Below, piece after piece: positions 1-7,150 of a DNA stretch of 24,448 nt (the first letter of the stretch is position 1; every line of letters starts with the position of its first letter). The DNA comes from Nitrospinota bacterium (lineage in GTDB: Bacteria; Nitrospinota; Nitrospinia; JACRGO01), in the NCBI GenBank assembly GCA_016212295.1, contig JACRGO010000180.1, positions 1-24,448 on the forward strand, written 5' to 3'. A model generated the notes under the pieces. It worked only from the letters and a program-made list of their open reading frames with translations, searched no databases and was not told the DNA's origin. The position numbers were made by a program, and so were the translations under genes.

Positions 1-138
1 CAAGAAGACAGGGCGTTCATCCAAGAGATTTCTTGCAAATTCTCCTAAGCGAGGATACGGCCAAGGCCCAAGCCGCACTATACCAAAACTCAAGCTGAAG
101 CCGTGATGCGCTCTAAAAAATTTGGGCTAAACTGTTAC
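1..138 (+). mobile_element. Right end of an IS66-like insertion sequence (partial)
   Basis: The window opens with the last codons of a transposase-like frame (3-98), followed by about 40 non-coding bases ending in TTAC at 135-138. Read from the other strand the terminus begins GTAACAGTTTAGCCC, and IS66-family ends characteristically start with GTAA. The junction coincides exactly with the point where the RND adaptor gene loses homology to its family: its last sense codon and stop are made by the element. The left end and the 8-bp target duplication expected of IS66 lie outside the window, so the element is inferred from one terminus only. Confidence 0.5.
3..98 (+). CDS. C-terminal end of a transposase, IS66-like (partial)
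   Basis: An open frame enters from the left edge and ends at TGA 96-98 after 31 residues, beginning RRQGVHPRDFLQILL and ending QAALYQNSS. The 'RxxGxxPxxFLxxLL' pattern resembles the extreme C terminus of IS66-family transposases, which end with a short helix after the DDE domain. No catalytic residues are visible because the gene starts outside the window. The call rests on this short tail plus the GTAA-type terminus just downstream; another transposase family is possible. Confidence 0.45.
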   Translation, partial: RRQGVHPRDFLQILLSEDTAKAQAALYQNSS

Positions 139-1127
139 AGATTTTTTGCCACAACAAAAACATATTGCCCTTTTTGTCCTGTCTGCAACGCCTGAGAGGG
201 GACAACCACCACATAGGACTGCACCTCAAGCGTCAAGGCCGCATTTACAAACTGGCCGGGCAGCAGCCGTTTTTCCTTGTTCTCAAAGGTCCCCTTCAGC
301 TTGATGGTCCCGGTGGCCATGTCCACCATGTTATCCACGAAGGTGAGTTCCCCCTCCTCGGGGTCCGTTCCGTCCGAGGAAACAAAGGCGTTAATCTTGA
401 GTTTTCCGGCGGCCATGTATTTCCTTATGTCAGCCAGGTTTTGCTCAGGCGCGGAGAAGGAGACGTATATAGGCTGAATCTGGTTTATTACCACCATGGG
501 ATCATCGGCGTTCGCCTTGATGAGGTTGCCCTGGTCCAGGAGAAGGTTGCCGGCGCGGCCGGTGATGGGCGAATAAATGTAGCAGTACTTCAATTGCAGG
601 CGGGCATTTTCCACCTTGGCCTTGCTCGCGGCCACTGTGGCCTCAAGGGCCTCCGCCGCTGTGCGGACTTGTTCATATTGCTGCTGGGGGACGTATCCGT
701 CCTTTACGAGTTCTGAAAACCTGCGCAGCTCGGCGCGGGCGTTTTCCAACTGCGCGATGTCCCTCGCGACCATTGCCTCGTCCTGTTTGAGGGAGGATTC
801 ATAAGGACGAGGGTCAATGGTGAAAAGGAGGTCCCCTCTTTTTACGTCCTGTCCCTCGGCGAAATGGACGCGGAACAGTTCTCCACCCACCTGCGATTTG
901 ATCCCAACGGTCGCGTATGCCTCGACATTTCCGATGGCCTTGAGTTGCAGGGGAACATTTTTCTTGGCCGCCATGGCGGCCGCTACAGGGACCGGCGGTT
1001 TTTTCGCGGGAGGCGCTTCATTGATTTTATCGGAACATGACGGCAAACATACCGCGGACATGGCAAGAGCAATAACTGTAAAAAAAACTTTTGATACTCC
1101 CCGCGTCCTGCTTCTTATATTCAACAT
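135..1127 (-). CDS. RND efflux periplasmic adaptor (MdtA/AcrA-like), C-terminally truncated
   Basis: Membrane-fusion adaptor that would link an inner-membrane RND pump to an outer-membrane channel. A basic N terminus and hydrophobic helix lead to LPSC with Cys31 as likely lipidation site. Then come the first half of the lipoyl/barrel-sandwich domain (about 60-105), an alpha-helical hairpin (about 105-175), the second lipoyl half ('YIYSPITGRAGN') and the beta-barrel, with the family signature 'LLPGQFVNAALTL' near 290. The protein stops at 330 residues right after 'GQYVFVVA', where relatives (about 370-400 aa) continue into the membrane-proximal domain. The last codons and the TAA are supplied by the end of an insertion sequence. 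ATG at 1127 is preceded by AAAGGA. The partner pump gene is not in the window, and an adaptor lacking this domain may not work. Confidence 0.88.
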   Translation of the reverse strand: MLNIRSRTRGVSKVFFTVIALAMSAVCLPSCSDKINEAPPAKKPPVPVAAAMAAKKNVPLQLKAIGNVEAYATVGIKSQVGGELFRVHFAEGQDVKRGDLLFTIDPRPYESSLKQDEAMVARDIAQLENARAELRRFSELVKDGYVPQQQYEQVRTAAEALEATVAASKAKVENARLQLKYCYIYSPITGRAGNLLLDQGNLIKANADDPMVVINQIQPIYVSFSAPEQNLADIRKYMAAGKLKINAFVSSDGTDPEEGELTFVDNMVDMATGTIKLKGTFENKEKRLLPGQFVNAALTLEVQSYVVVVPSQALQTGQKGQYVFVVAKNL

Positions 1128-1254
1128 TTCCTTTGCTTTTATTTATAGTTTTCTTAACATGCCGTTGCGAAATTTAAGCCCTAACCAAAAATATTTGGAA
1201 TTTTTTTATGAGGAAGGCAGGAAGGCAGGAAAAACTTTCTAAATGAAAAATTAA

Positions 1255-1599
1255 TCACGGGCAAACGAGGTTCAACCTCTTCAGCGCGGCGGATTCCTTT
1301 TGGTCCACCCATCCCTGGTAACGTTTGTCCCCCTTGGAGAAAATAACCAACATCCATGGGGGTTGATCCTTGCCTTTTACTATCCAAAGGACCTTCTCGC
1401 CATCCAGTTCCATTTCCTTGGTGCCAGTGTCTTTAATAAGAAGGAACTTTATTTTTTGTCCTGTTTCCAATAAAAGGGCAGAATTTGAAACCCCGATCTT
1501 ATCCAGGGCGATTTCGCAGGAATATCCAGGGTTCGCAATAAAAAAGAAAAGCAGCGCGGCCAGCAAAGCAAAAAATTTAGTTCTCTTTCCTTGTGTCAT
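1255..1599 (-). CDS. Hypothetical exported protein with Sec signal peptide
   Basis: A 114-residue protein not recognised as a known family. The N terminus has basic residues followed by a hydrophobic stretch (about 9-22, ALLAALLFFFIA) and a probable cleavage after 'GYS', so the mature protein would start at Cys28 or close by. The mature part alternates beta-like segments ('KIKFLLIKD', 'EKVLWIVKG', 'WMLVIFSKGD') and ends 'LVCP'. Cys28 and Cys113 could form a disulfide closing the ends in the periplasm, which is inference. It lies between the truncated RND adaptor and the PIN gene on the same strand, 71 bp downstream of the PIN stop. Confidence 0.6.
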   Translation of the reverse strand: MTQGKRTKFFALLAALLFFFIANPGYSCEIALDKIGVSNSALLLETGQKIKFLLIKDTGTKEMELDGEKVLWIVKGKDQPPWMLVIFSKGDKRYQGWVDQKESAALKRLNLVCP

Positions 1600-1670
1600 T
1601 TTTTGTCTCCGTTTGTTTTTGGTAAAGAGGATTTAAGGGGCAGCTTGAAAATGAAGCTGAACTGCTCAAC

Positions 1671-2069
1671 TCAAGAGATGTTCTTATTGGTCACTGGCAG
1701 GGAATCCATTTCCGGGTCCTTATGATAAAGGACGGCGTTGGCGCATAAGGCGGAGGCCGCTATCCAGGAGTCGCATGCGGAAAGCTTGCCGGGCTTGGCC
1801 TTTAATTCCGCCGCCTTGAGGAGGATTTCCTCGGAACAGGCGATTTCCTTGGCGTTAAAGTCATTTAAAAAGTCCAGAAGCTCCCGTCCCCAGGGTTTAT
1901 TTTCCCTTTGTGAGAGGTAGAGGAGTTCGTACCTGCTCATGAAGGAATAAAAGATTTCAACTGCCCGGCTTTCCGCCAGTTCCAGCAGGGAGTAGACTTG
2001 CTCATACCCCTTTTCTTCCTTCAGGAAAGCGCGTAAGGCAGAGGTGTCAAGGCAATACCGTTCACTCAT
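1671..2069 (-). CDS. PIN-domain ribonuclease (VapC-like) without a visible antitoxin
   Basis: A 132-residue PIN domain, typical VapC length. The acidic metal site is visible: Asp8 in 'YCLDTSALRAFL', Glu48 in 'SRYELLYL', Asp100 in 'ACDSWIAASAL' and Asp118 in 'HKDPEM'. PIN proteins of this type cut RNA, often tRNA or rRNA, with Mg2+ or Mn2+. Instead of following a small VapB-like antitoxin gene, it overlaps the end of the TPR gene: the preceding TGA lies inside ATGAGTGA at its start. The purine-rich end of the TPR gene (AGGGAAAGGG) acts as its ribosome binding site, so translation is probably coupled. This suggests control by the HD/NTPase and TPR proteins rather than by a canonical antitoxin, which is inference. 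Confidence 0.85.
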   Translation of the reverse strand: MSERYCLDTSALRAFLKEEKGYEQVYSLLELAESRAVEIFYSFMSRYELLYLSQRENKPWGRELLDFLNDFNAKEIACSEEILLKAAELKAKPGKLSACDSWIAASALCANAVLYHKDPEMDSLPVTNKNIS

Positions 2070-3432
2070 CCCTTTCCCTCTCTCTTTCCCGCTCCTTCAC
2101 CAAATTATCCAGGGCGTTGCTTCCCTTCAGGATTCCGCACATTACTTGCAGCCTTTGCCTGGGAGTCAGATTTTTATCCATCGGCCCGCCATGTTCAAGG
2201 AACCTGGCCCGGACGGCTTCCACTTTTTTTTGTTCCTCGCGGGCTTCCTGGATGAATCTTTTTATTCCTGCTTTATATTTTTCGTTCTTTTCGATTTTTA
2301 ACGATTTTTCGTAATACCCAATGGCCTCTTCGAACCTGCCCAATGCCGTGTGGATATGGCCCAGTTCATTATAGCACATGGTTTTTGATATTAAATCCTT
2401 ATGAGGCAATTGCTCAATGATTCTCAGACATTCCTCGATCTTTTCTTCCGCCTTGTGGTAAAGCTTTCTTTCCCTATAGAAGGCCGCCCAAGAGGTCAAG
2501 GCTTTTTTGCGGTGATCCGGGTTGGGATTCAGGTCAAAACTTTCCTGGTAAGCCCTTTCCGTTTCTTCCCATCTATCCGGATATTCCGCAAGAAGGTCTC
2601 CCAAGGCTCTAAGAACCTGGGCCTGATGCCCTTTATCGCCAATCTCTTTTCCAATTTCAATTGCTTTTAAATAGTACCTTTCAACTGTTTCTATTTCTTT
2701 ATGGTTTTTGGACAAAATCATGCCCGTTAAATGACTGGCGATGGCCACTCTTCGGTTTATCAGGCCAGAATCAGCTACAGGCCGCAGAAAGAAAAAGGCT
2801 TCCCTCTTCTTGTCCTGATGGTAGAGCCGCATTCCTTCATAATAGTAATAATTTTCCTTGTGATAGTCGTAAACAGCGTCCCATTTTTCGCACAACCTGA
2901 AAATGGAATAACTGGCTTGGTTCTTTGCTTCCTGACTTGGGAGATTGCCCTCAAGCCGGTCGAATTCCTCAAAACCTTTTTCACGGTCCACATTGGCCGT
3001 GTGGAATGCCTTGAGGAATTGAAAAGAAGGATTTTCCTCCCCTGTTATGGGGTCCTTTGATTCATTGCCGTAATACTTACTCAACGCCATGTCAATTTCT
3101 CTCAGAGTCCCGTTATGAGAATTTTTAATTTTCTCGAGAAAGAATTCCCGTGCGCCATCTGAAAATTCCCAGTCGCCTGTGCAGCGTTTGGATACAAAGG
3201 GAAGTGAGGTTACTTTTTCAAAGGCCCTTCCTGAATTTCCGTTCAAGCCCACAGGACCGGTGAGAATGGTCAGGGCCAAGGAGGCGTTGAATCGTAACGG
3301 CACCGCGCAGGCCATGACTCCCAGGCGGACCTTTTCCTCCATATCCCGCAATGCCTCTCCATAAATAAGCTCGTCCATGTCCTGGTCGAAGGCGCCGCTT
3401 TCCAATTGTTCCAGAATTTTCCTTGAGCTCAT
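2062..3432 (-). CDS. Winged-helix-like/TPR repeat protein, middle gene of HD-TPR-PIN operon
   Basis: A 456-residue protein. Residues about 30-125 ('VRLGVMACAVPLRFNASLAL' onward, then 'WEFSDGAREFFLEKI') resemble the winged-helix segment that follows the NTPase in STAND-type proteins. Residues about 220-375 form tetratricopeptide repeats, for example 'ALGDLLAEYPDRWEETERAY', 'AAFYRERKLYHKAEEKIEEC' and 'ELGHIHTALGRFEEAIGYYE'. The C terminus is a charged stretch ending in alternating Glu-Arg. The start overlaps the upstream HD gene by ATGA and the end overlaps the PIN gene, so the three are translationally coupled. Together, genes one and two look like a STAND-like sensor (NTPase, winged helix, TPR) split in two. 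The partner bound by the TPRs is unknown. Confidence 0.75.
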   Translation of the reverse strand: MSSRKILEQLESGAFDQDMDELIYGEALRDMEEKVRLGVMACAVPLRFNASLALTILTGPVGLNGNSGRAFEKVTSLPFVSKRCTGDWEFSDGAREFFLEKIKNSHNGTLREIDMALSKYYGNESKDPITGEENPSFQFLKAFHTANVDREKGFEEFDRLEGNLPSQEAKNQASYSIFRLCEKWDAVYDYHKENYYYYEGMRLYHQDKKREAFFFLRPVADSGLINRRVAIASHLTGMILSKNHKEIETVERYYLKAIEIGKEIGDKGHQAQVLRALGDLLAEYPDRWEETERAYQESFDLNPNPDHRKKALTSWAAFYRERKLYHKAEEKIEECLRIIEQLPHKDLISKTMCYNELGHIHTALGRFEEAIGYYEKSLKIEKNEKYKAGIKRFIQEAREEQKKVEAVRARFLEHGGPMDKNLTPRQRLQVMCGILKGSNALDNLVKERERERERDE

Positions 3433-4970
3433 TGTTTTAACAACTCCACTATTTCGTAAACCTTTTCCGGCTTGCCGGACGTACTATTGTATAATTTTGC
3501 CGCCAGATTTTCCAGGTTATGGCCGGTGGGGATTTTGGGGGACTCCAGGACCTCCCTGATTATTTCCTTTGTAAAATGCTTCATTCCTATAAATTGAACA
3601 TGGTTGAACATTTTCCGCAAGCCCGATTCTTCCGCCGCGGAGGACAAGAGGACCACCACCGCTTTTGTACTTTGAAGGGCCGTGGATTCAGACAACTCTT
3701 TCAAAAGATCGCCTTGGAGTTTCTGGTGCAAAATGTCTACATTCTCCACCACAATAACGGTCTTGGTTGAAGAGCCGGAATTCTTCAGAAATGAATCTGT
3801 TATTTTCAGCAAGAACTCCTGGGTGAAAGTGAAGGCTGATTCCGGCGTGAGAGATATGCTATGAAAGAAAATTTTGGGATGGGCGCGGGCCGCCTTTTCG
3901 AACCAACCGAAAAAAAGGTCCCTGTCATAAAGATCCACATTATAGTAATAAAATATCCCTCCCGGCGCGTCTGGCTCCAAAAGTTTTTGAAGCTGCGCCT
4001 TTTCCGCCTTCCGGTCGTACAAGTCCATCTCCGCGGTTTCACGTTCCAGGAGAGATATTTCATCCGGCGAAAACTCCTTCGGGTATTGAGCATCCGGCAG
4101 TACTGGGAAGTCAGTATCTCGCCTGATTTCCGGAGAAATAAAATAGCCCATTCTCCTTTGAAATATTTGCATGGTCAGGCTGAATTGTCCGGCCAGCTTA
4201 TCAAAGACCCATTTTGTTAACCTTTTCCTGAAACCTTCTTCTTCATTCTCCAGGAACTGGAAACAAACCGATATGATTATTTGGCGGGCATTTGAATCGA
4301 AATTATAATCCACATCGTAAATTCTTTGGTGTTTCTTTTGGTGCAGATTGGACATTGGACTGTAGTTCTTATTTGGGGCCATGTTCCCCCGTTCTTTCAG
4401 GTCCAGTTCGTCCGCCGCCATGAGGAGGGCCGTGAGAAAGGCCCCGTCCACCTTCCGGCTGAATACGGAATGCGGGTGTTCCTGAAACCGGTCAACCACC
4501 TCCTGGAAATGCTTCCCTGAATGCCCTTTGCACACCAGGGCCACACAGTTCAGAAGGTTGTAGTCCTGAATTTCCCCGTGCCCGTCCCGAAACCCGCATT
4601 CCAGCTTCTTGAGGAATATGCTTTCATCCACCATTCCGTCCTTGAGAATAATCCTATAGGAATACTCAGCGTGGGTCTCCCGGAGGATATCAGCCTTCCC
4701 TTCAGCGTCCTTCATGTTCTGCATGCCGATGTCGTGCAGCCATGCCGAGGCAAGAAGGACCAGTATTTCAGAGTCGTTGAGATTGAATTTTTCCCAATGC
4801 CCAAGGATATCATTAAGAATAGCTATTATTTTTCCTGAATGCCTTGGACCGTGTTCCGTGAAATCATGCAGGAGGGGTTCCTTCCATATATGTTCGGCTT
4901 TTCCCCTTATGCGTGAATAAATCTCAAACAGGGGCTGGTTTTCTTTAAGTTTTGCTTCCAGATCGATCAT
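3429..4970 (-). CDS. HD-domain protein fused to a degenerate P-loop NTPase-like domain
   Basis: About 513 residues. The N-terminal half is an HD phosphohydrolase-like domain related to the HD-CE type: His40/His44 in 'FTEHGPRHSGKI', the His79-Asp80 doublet in 'AWLHDIGM' and a later Asp in 'LLMAADELDL'. Such domains cleave phosphoesters, often nucleotides. Near residue 340, 'FYYYNVDLYDRDLFFGW' occupies the place of a Walker A loop but has no GK[ST]. Near 405, 'TVIVVENVDIL' looks like a Walker B strand. The NTPase therefore seems catalytically dead or highly diverged. ATG at 4970 is preferred; an in-frame TTG at 4997 is the alternative, and neither has a clear ribosome binding site. The stop overlaps the next start (ATGA). 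It is the first gene of the coupled HD-TPR-PIN operon. Confidence 0.72.
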   Translation of the reverse strand: MIDLEAKLKENQPLFEIYSRIRGKAEHIWKEPLLHDFTEHGPRHSGKIIAILNDILGHWEKFNLNDSEILVLLASAWLHDIGMQNMKDAEGKADILRETHAEYSYRIILKDGMVDESIFLKKLECGFRDGHGEIQDYNLLNCVALVCKGHSGKHFQEVVDRFQEHPHSVFSRKVDGAFLTALLMAADELDLKERGNMAPNKNYSPMSNLHQKKHQRIYDVDYNFDSNARQIIISVCFQFLENEEEGFRKRLTKWVFDKLAGQFSLTMQIFQRRMGYFISPEIRRDTDFPVLPDAQYPKEFSPDEISLLERETAEMDLYDRKAEKAQLQKLLEPDAPGGIFYYYNVDLYDRDLFFGWFEKAARAHPKIFFHSISLTPESAFTFTQEFLLKITDSFLKNSGSSTKTVIVVENVDILHQKLQGDLLKELSESTALQSTKAVVVLLSSAAEESGLRKMFNHVQFIGMKHFTKEIIREVLESPKIPTGHNLENLAAKLYNSTSGKPEKVYEIVELLKQ

Positions 4971-5049
4971 GGGGAAAAGTTTAACTGAATGGCGCAAGGA
5001 AAGTAAAGCATGGAAAGACCACGCTTGAAGGCGGAACTATTGCGCTCTT

Positions 5050-5718
5050 CTACCCCCCAATCATCCCCATGACTTCCTTCACCAGCTTCTCGATCCCGTC
5101 GGCCGCCTCGGAGATATTCTTGGCCAGCATGTAGGCCGGGGTGGTGACGATCCTGTTTTCCCGGTCCACAACGAATTCCCTTACCTGGCAATCAACATGC
5201 CTTGCGCCCATTGAATTTATGGCCTTGGCGGTGTCCGGGTCGTAACCGATGGTGACCTGTGGTTTCACAGGCCCTCCCTTGCAGATGGCGGCCAGCAAGG
5301 CGGGGGAAATGCATATCGCGCCCACCGGTTTTTTCGCGGCCAGGGTTTCGGACACAAGCCGCTTAACTCCAGGGTCTATTTCGCAATCGCCCCCCTTCAC
5401 CGCGAAGTCGCACAGATTTTTCGCTGCCCCGAAGCCGCCGGGCAGGATCAAGGCGTCTATGTCCTTTGCAGATACTTCTTTAATATTTTTGATGTTCCCC
5501 CTTGCGATCCTGGCGGACTCCACCAGCACGTTTCTCTTTTCTCCCTGCGCGATCTGTCCGGTAAGGTGGTTTATGACGTGCATCTGGTCCCTGTCCGGCG
5601 CCATGCAGAGGGCCTCTCCGCCATGTTTGCTTATTGCCCACAGGGTGATGACCGATTCATGTATCTCCGCGCCGTCGTACACGCCGCAGCCTGAAAGCAC
5701 TACTCCTATTTTTTTCAT
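5050..5718 (-). CDS. elbB: ElbB-like DJ-1/PfpI-superfamily glyoxalase
   Basis: A 222-residue protein matching the ElbB family (isoprenoid biosynthesis glyoxalase ElbB, formerly sigma cross-reacting protein 27A) in length and motifs: 'GVVLSGCGVYDGAEIHESV' at the N terminus with Glu21, 'LILPGGFGAAKNLCDFA' at about 90-106, and the nucleophile elbow 'GAICISPAL' with Cys136. ElbB has weak cofactor-independent glyoxalase III activity and a proposed link to isoprenoid metabolism; its in vivo role is unsettled. ATG at 5718 has a strong AGGAGGAG five bases upstream. The gene lies upstream of the HD-TPR-PIN operon on the same strand with a gap of about 80 bp; a functional link is not evident. Confidence 0.92.
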   Translation of the reverse strand: MKKIGVVLSGCGVYDGAEIHESVITLWAISKHGGEALCMAPDRDQMHVINHLTGQIAQGEKRNVLVESARIARGNIKNIKEVSAKDIDALILPGGFGAAKNLCDFAVKGGDCEIDPGVKRLVSETLAAKKPVGAICISPALLAAICKGGPVKPQVTIGYDPDTAKAINSMGARHVDCQVREFVVDRENRIVTTPAYMLAKNISEAADGIEKLVKEVMGMIGG

Positions 5719-5748
5719 AAGACTCCTCCTTAATAAATTCGCGAAACT

Positions 5749-5851
5749 ATTAACGGTCTCAAAATAGTATTGATATAACCCACCCCGGCGCTCCGCGCCA
5801 CCCCTCCAAGGAGGGGAATTTTTATGTGTATTCTATTTTGAGACGGTTAAT
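5749..5851. repeat. Palindromic repeat element with 22-bp terminal inverted repeats
   Basis: Inverted repeats at 5749-5770 and 5830-5851 match at 20 of 22 positions (core CTATTTTGAGAC). The interior holds two further hairpins: GGCGC-TCC-GCGCC (5787-5799) and CCCCTCC-AA-GGAGGGG (5801-5816), the latter followed by AATTTTTA. The nested fold between rlmI and elbB looks like a REP/MITE-type mobile palindrome. The inner hairpin plus T-run could end transcription on the plus strand, but no plus-strand gene precedes it. Confidence 0.65.
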
Positions 5852-5857
5852 ATGTTC

Positions 5858-7045
5858 TTACAACGCCTTGCAAATAAGGCCCTTTAAATATTGTCCCTCC
5901 GGAAATTGAAGGCCGATGGGGTGGTCGGCTGACTGGCCCAGATAGCGGATTATTCGGGCGTCGCGTCCGGCGTCCAGCGCGGCGTCAGCCACGACCTTCT
6001 GAAACAAGGCAGGTCCCACATGGCCGGAGCAGGAAAAAGTGAAGAGGACGCCGCCTGGTTTCAGCAGCTTAAAGGCAAGGAGATTAATGTCCTTGTATCC
6101 CCTGCACGCGCCGTCCACCTGGCTCCCGGATTCCGCGAACTTGGGTGGATCGAGTATTATCAGACCGAAGGAGCGGCCGGAATCGCGGAATTTTCGAAGG
6201 ATATTAAACGCGTCTCCGTCCAGGTTTTCGCACATGCCTGGCTCCATGCGGTTCAACTCCATATTCCTCAGCGCCAGTTCAAGCGCCTCGGATGAGGCGT
6301 CAATGTTCGTAAGGCTTCCGGCCCCGCCCTTTAAGGCCATGAGTCCGAACCCGCCGCTATACGAGAAGCAGTTAAGGACATCAGCCCCTTCGGAAAACTC
6401 CGGGACCATGGCCCGGTTTTCCCGCTGGTCCAGATAAAATCCTGTCTTATGCCCGCGCCGGACATCCACCAGGAGCCCAATAGGGCCTTCATTGATTTCC
6501 ACAAGATCCGGCGGCTCTTGTCCGGCGATAAGTCCAACTGCCTGCGCCAGCCCTTCCTTCTCGCGCGAGGATGAGTCGGAACGCTCGTAAATTCCGGTTG
6601 ACGGCGCAAGCCCTTCCAGGCTCTTAACTATTTCCTTTTTCCAATATTCAGTTCCGGCGGACAGGAACTGGCAGACCAGGAAATCCGCGTACCGGTCCAC
6701 TATCAATCCAGGCAGGCCGTCTGATTCCGCGTTCACGAGCCGAAGCGCGGCGGTCGGCTTCTTGAAATCCATGTAGTCCCTGGCCTTGATGGACCTTTCT
6801 ATCCTATTGCTAAAGAAAGAGGGTCCGGCTTCCTCATCCTTGTTGAAGGTCCAGACCCGGACCCGGATTTGGGAGACAGGGGAATACGCGCCGGAAGCCA
6901 GCCATTTGCCGTCAGGTCCAAGGACGTCAACGGTCTCCCCGCTGCCGGGATTTCCCTTGACGTCCTTGACCGCGCCGGAAAAAATCCATGGATGGCGTCT
7001 GCGAATAGACCCATCCCGGTTGGGTTTTATAATAACGGAAGACAT
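5858..7045 (-). CDS. rlmI: RlmI-like 23S rRNA (cytosine-C5) methyltransferase
   Basis: About 395 residues, the usual length for the RlmI/YccW family, which methylates 23S rRNA C1962 (E. coli numbering) using S-adenosylmethionine. The N-terminal PUA-type RNA-binding segment has 'RRHPWIFSGAV' and 'GKWLASGAYSP'. The catalytic part has 'GHKTGFYLDQRENR', SAM motif I 'VLNCFSYSGGFGL', motif IV 'LIILDPPKF' and the catalytic Cys in 'FTFSCSG'. ATG at 7045 is chosen over an in-frame TTG nine bases upstream because family proteins start just before 'IIKPNRDGS'; neither has a clear Shine-Dalgarno. Paralogues of this family exist, so the exact rRNA target is inferred. It sits where the next V/A-ATPase subunit genes would be expected. 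Confidence 0.87.
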   Translation of the reverse strand: MSSVIIKPNRDGSIRRRHPWIFSGAVKDVKGNPGSGETVDVLGPDGKWLASGAYSPVSQIRVRVWTFNKDEEAGPSFFSNRIERSIKARDYMDFKKPTAALRLVNAESDGLPGLIVDRYADFLVCQFLSAGTEYWKKEIVKSLEGLAPSTGIYERSDSSSREKEGLAQAVGLIAGQEPPDLVEINEGPIGLLVDVRRGHKTGFYLDQRENRAMVPEFSEGADVLNCFSYSGGFGLMALKGGAGSLTNIDASSEALELALRNMELNRMEPGMCENLDGDAFNILRKFRDSGRSFGLIILDPPKFAESGSQVDGACRGYKDINLLAFKLLKPGGVLFTFSCSGHVGPALFQKVVADAALDAGRDARIIRYLGQSADHPIGLQFPEGQYLKGLICKAL

Positions 7046-7071
7046 GAAACGCAATAGAGAAGTAGTTTACA

Positions 7072-7140
7072 GGGGACAGTTGTCAGGGGGCAGTTATCTG
7101 AAAGTATATGATCCTGCACCCTGCTACCTGACAACTGCCC
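7072..7140. repeat. Inverted short-repeat array (CAGTTGTCAGG type)
   Basis: GGACAGTTGTCAGG at 7074-7087 is repeated in inverse orientation as CCTGACAACTGCCC at 7127-7140 (13 of 14 positions match), with a degenerate direct copy of the CAGTT unit just inside. The structure sits in the gap between atpE and rlmI, exactly where the V/A-ATPase gene block ends. Confidence 0.6.
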
Positions 7141-7150
7141 ACTTGAATAA

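Noticed and set aside
1671-2069. Canonical VapBC toxin-antitoxin pair
   Set aside because: No small antitoxin-like ORF precedes or follows the PIN gene; the overlapping partner is a 456-residue TPR protein.
3420-3440. Frameshift dividing one HD-NTPase-TPR gene
   Set aside because: The junction is a clean ATGA stop/start overlap, typical of coupled genes. A split from a fused ancestor remains possible but no sequencing-type error is evident.
5801-5826. Dedicated rho-independent terminator
   Set aside because: The CCCCTCC-GGAGGGG hairpin with AATTTTTA would act on the plus strand, where no gene precedes it. On the minus strand no U-run follows. It is better seen as part of the palindromic element.
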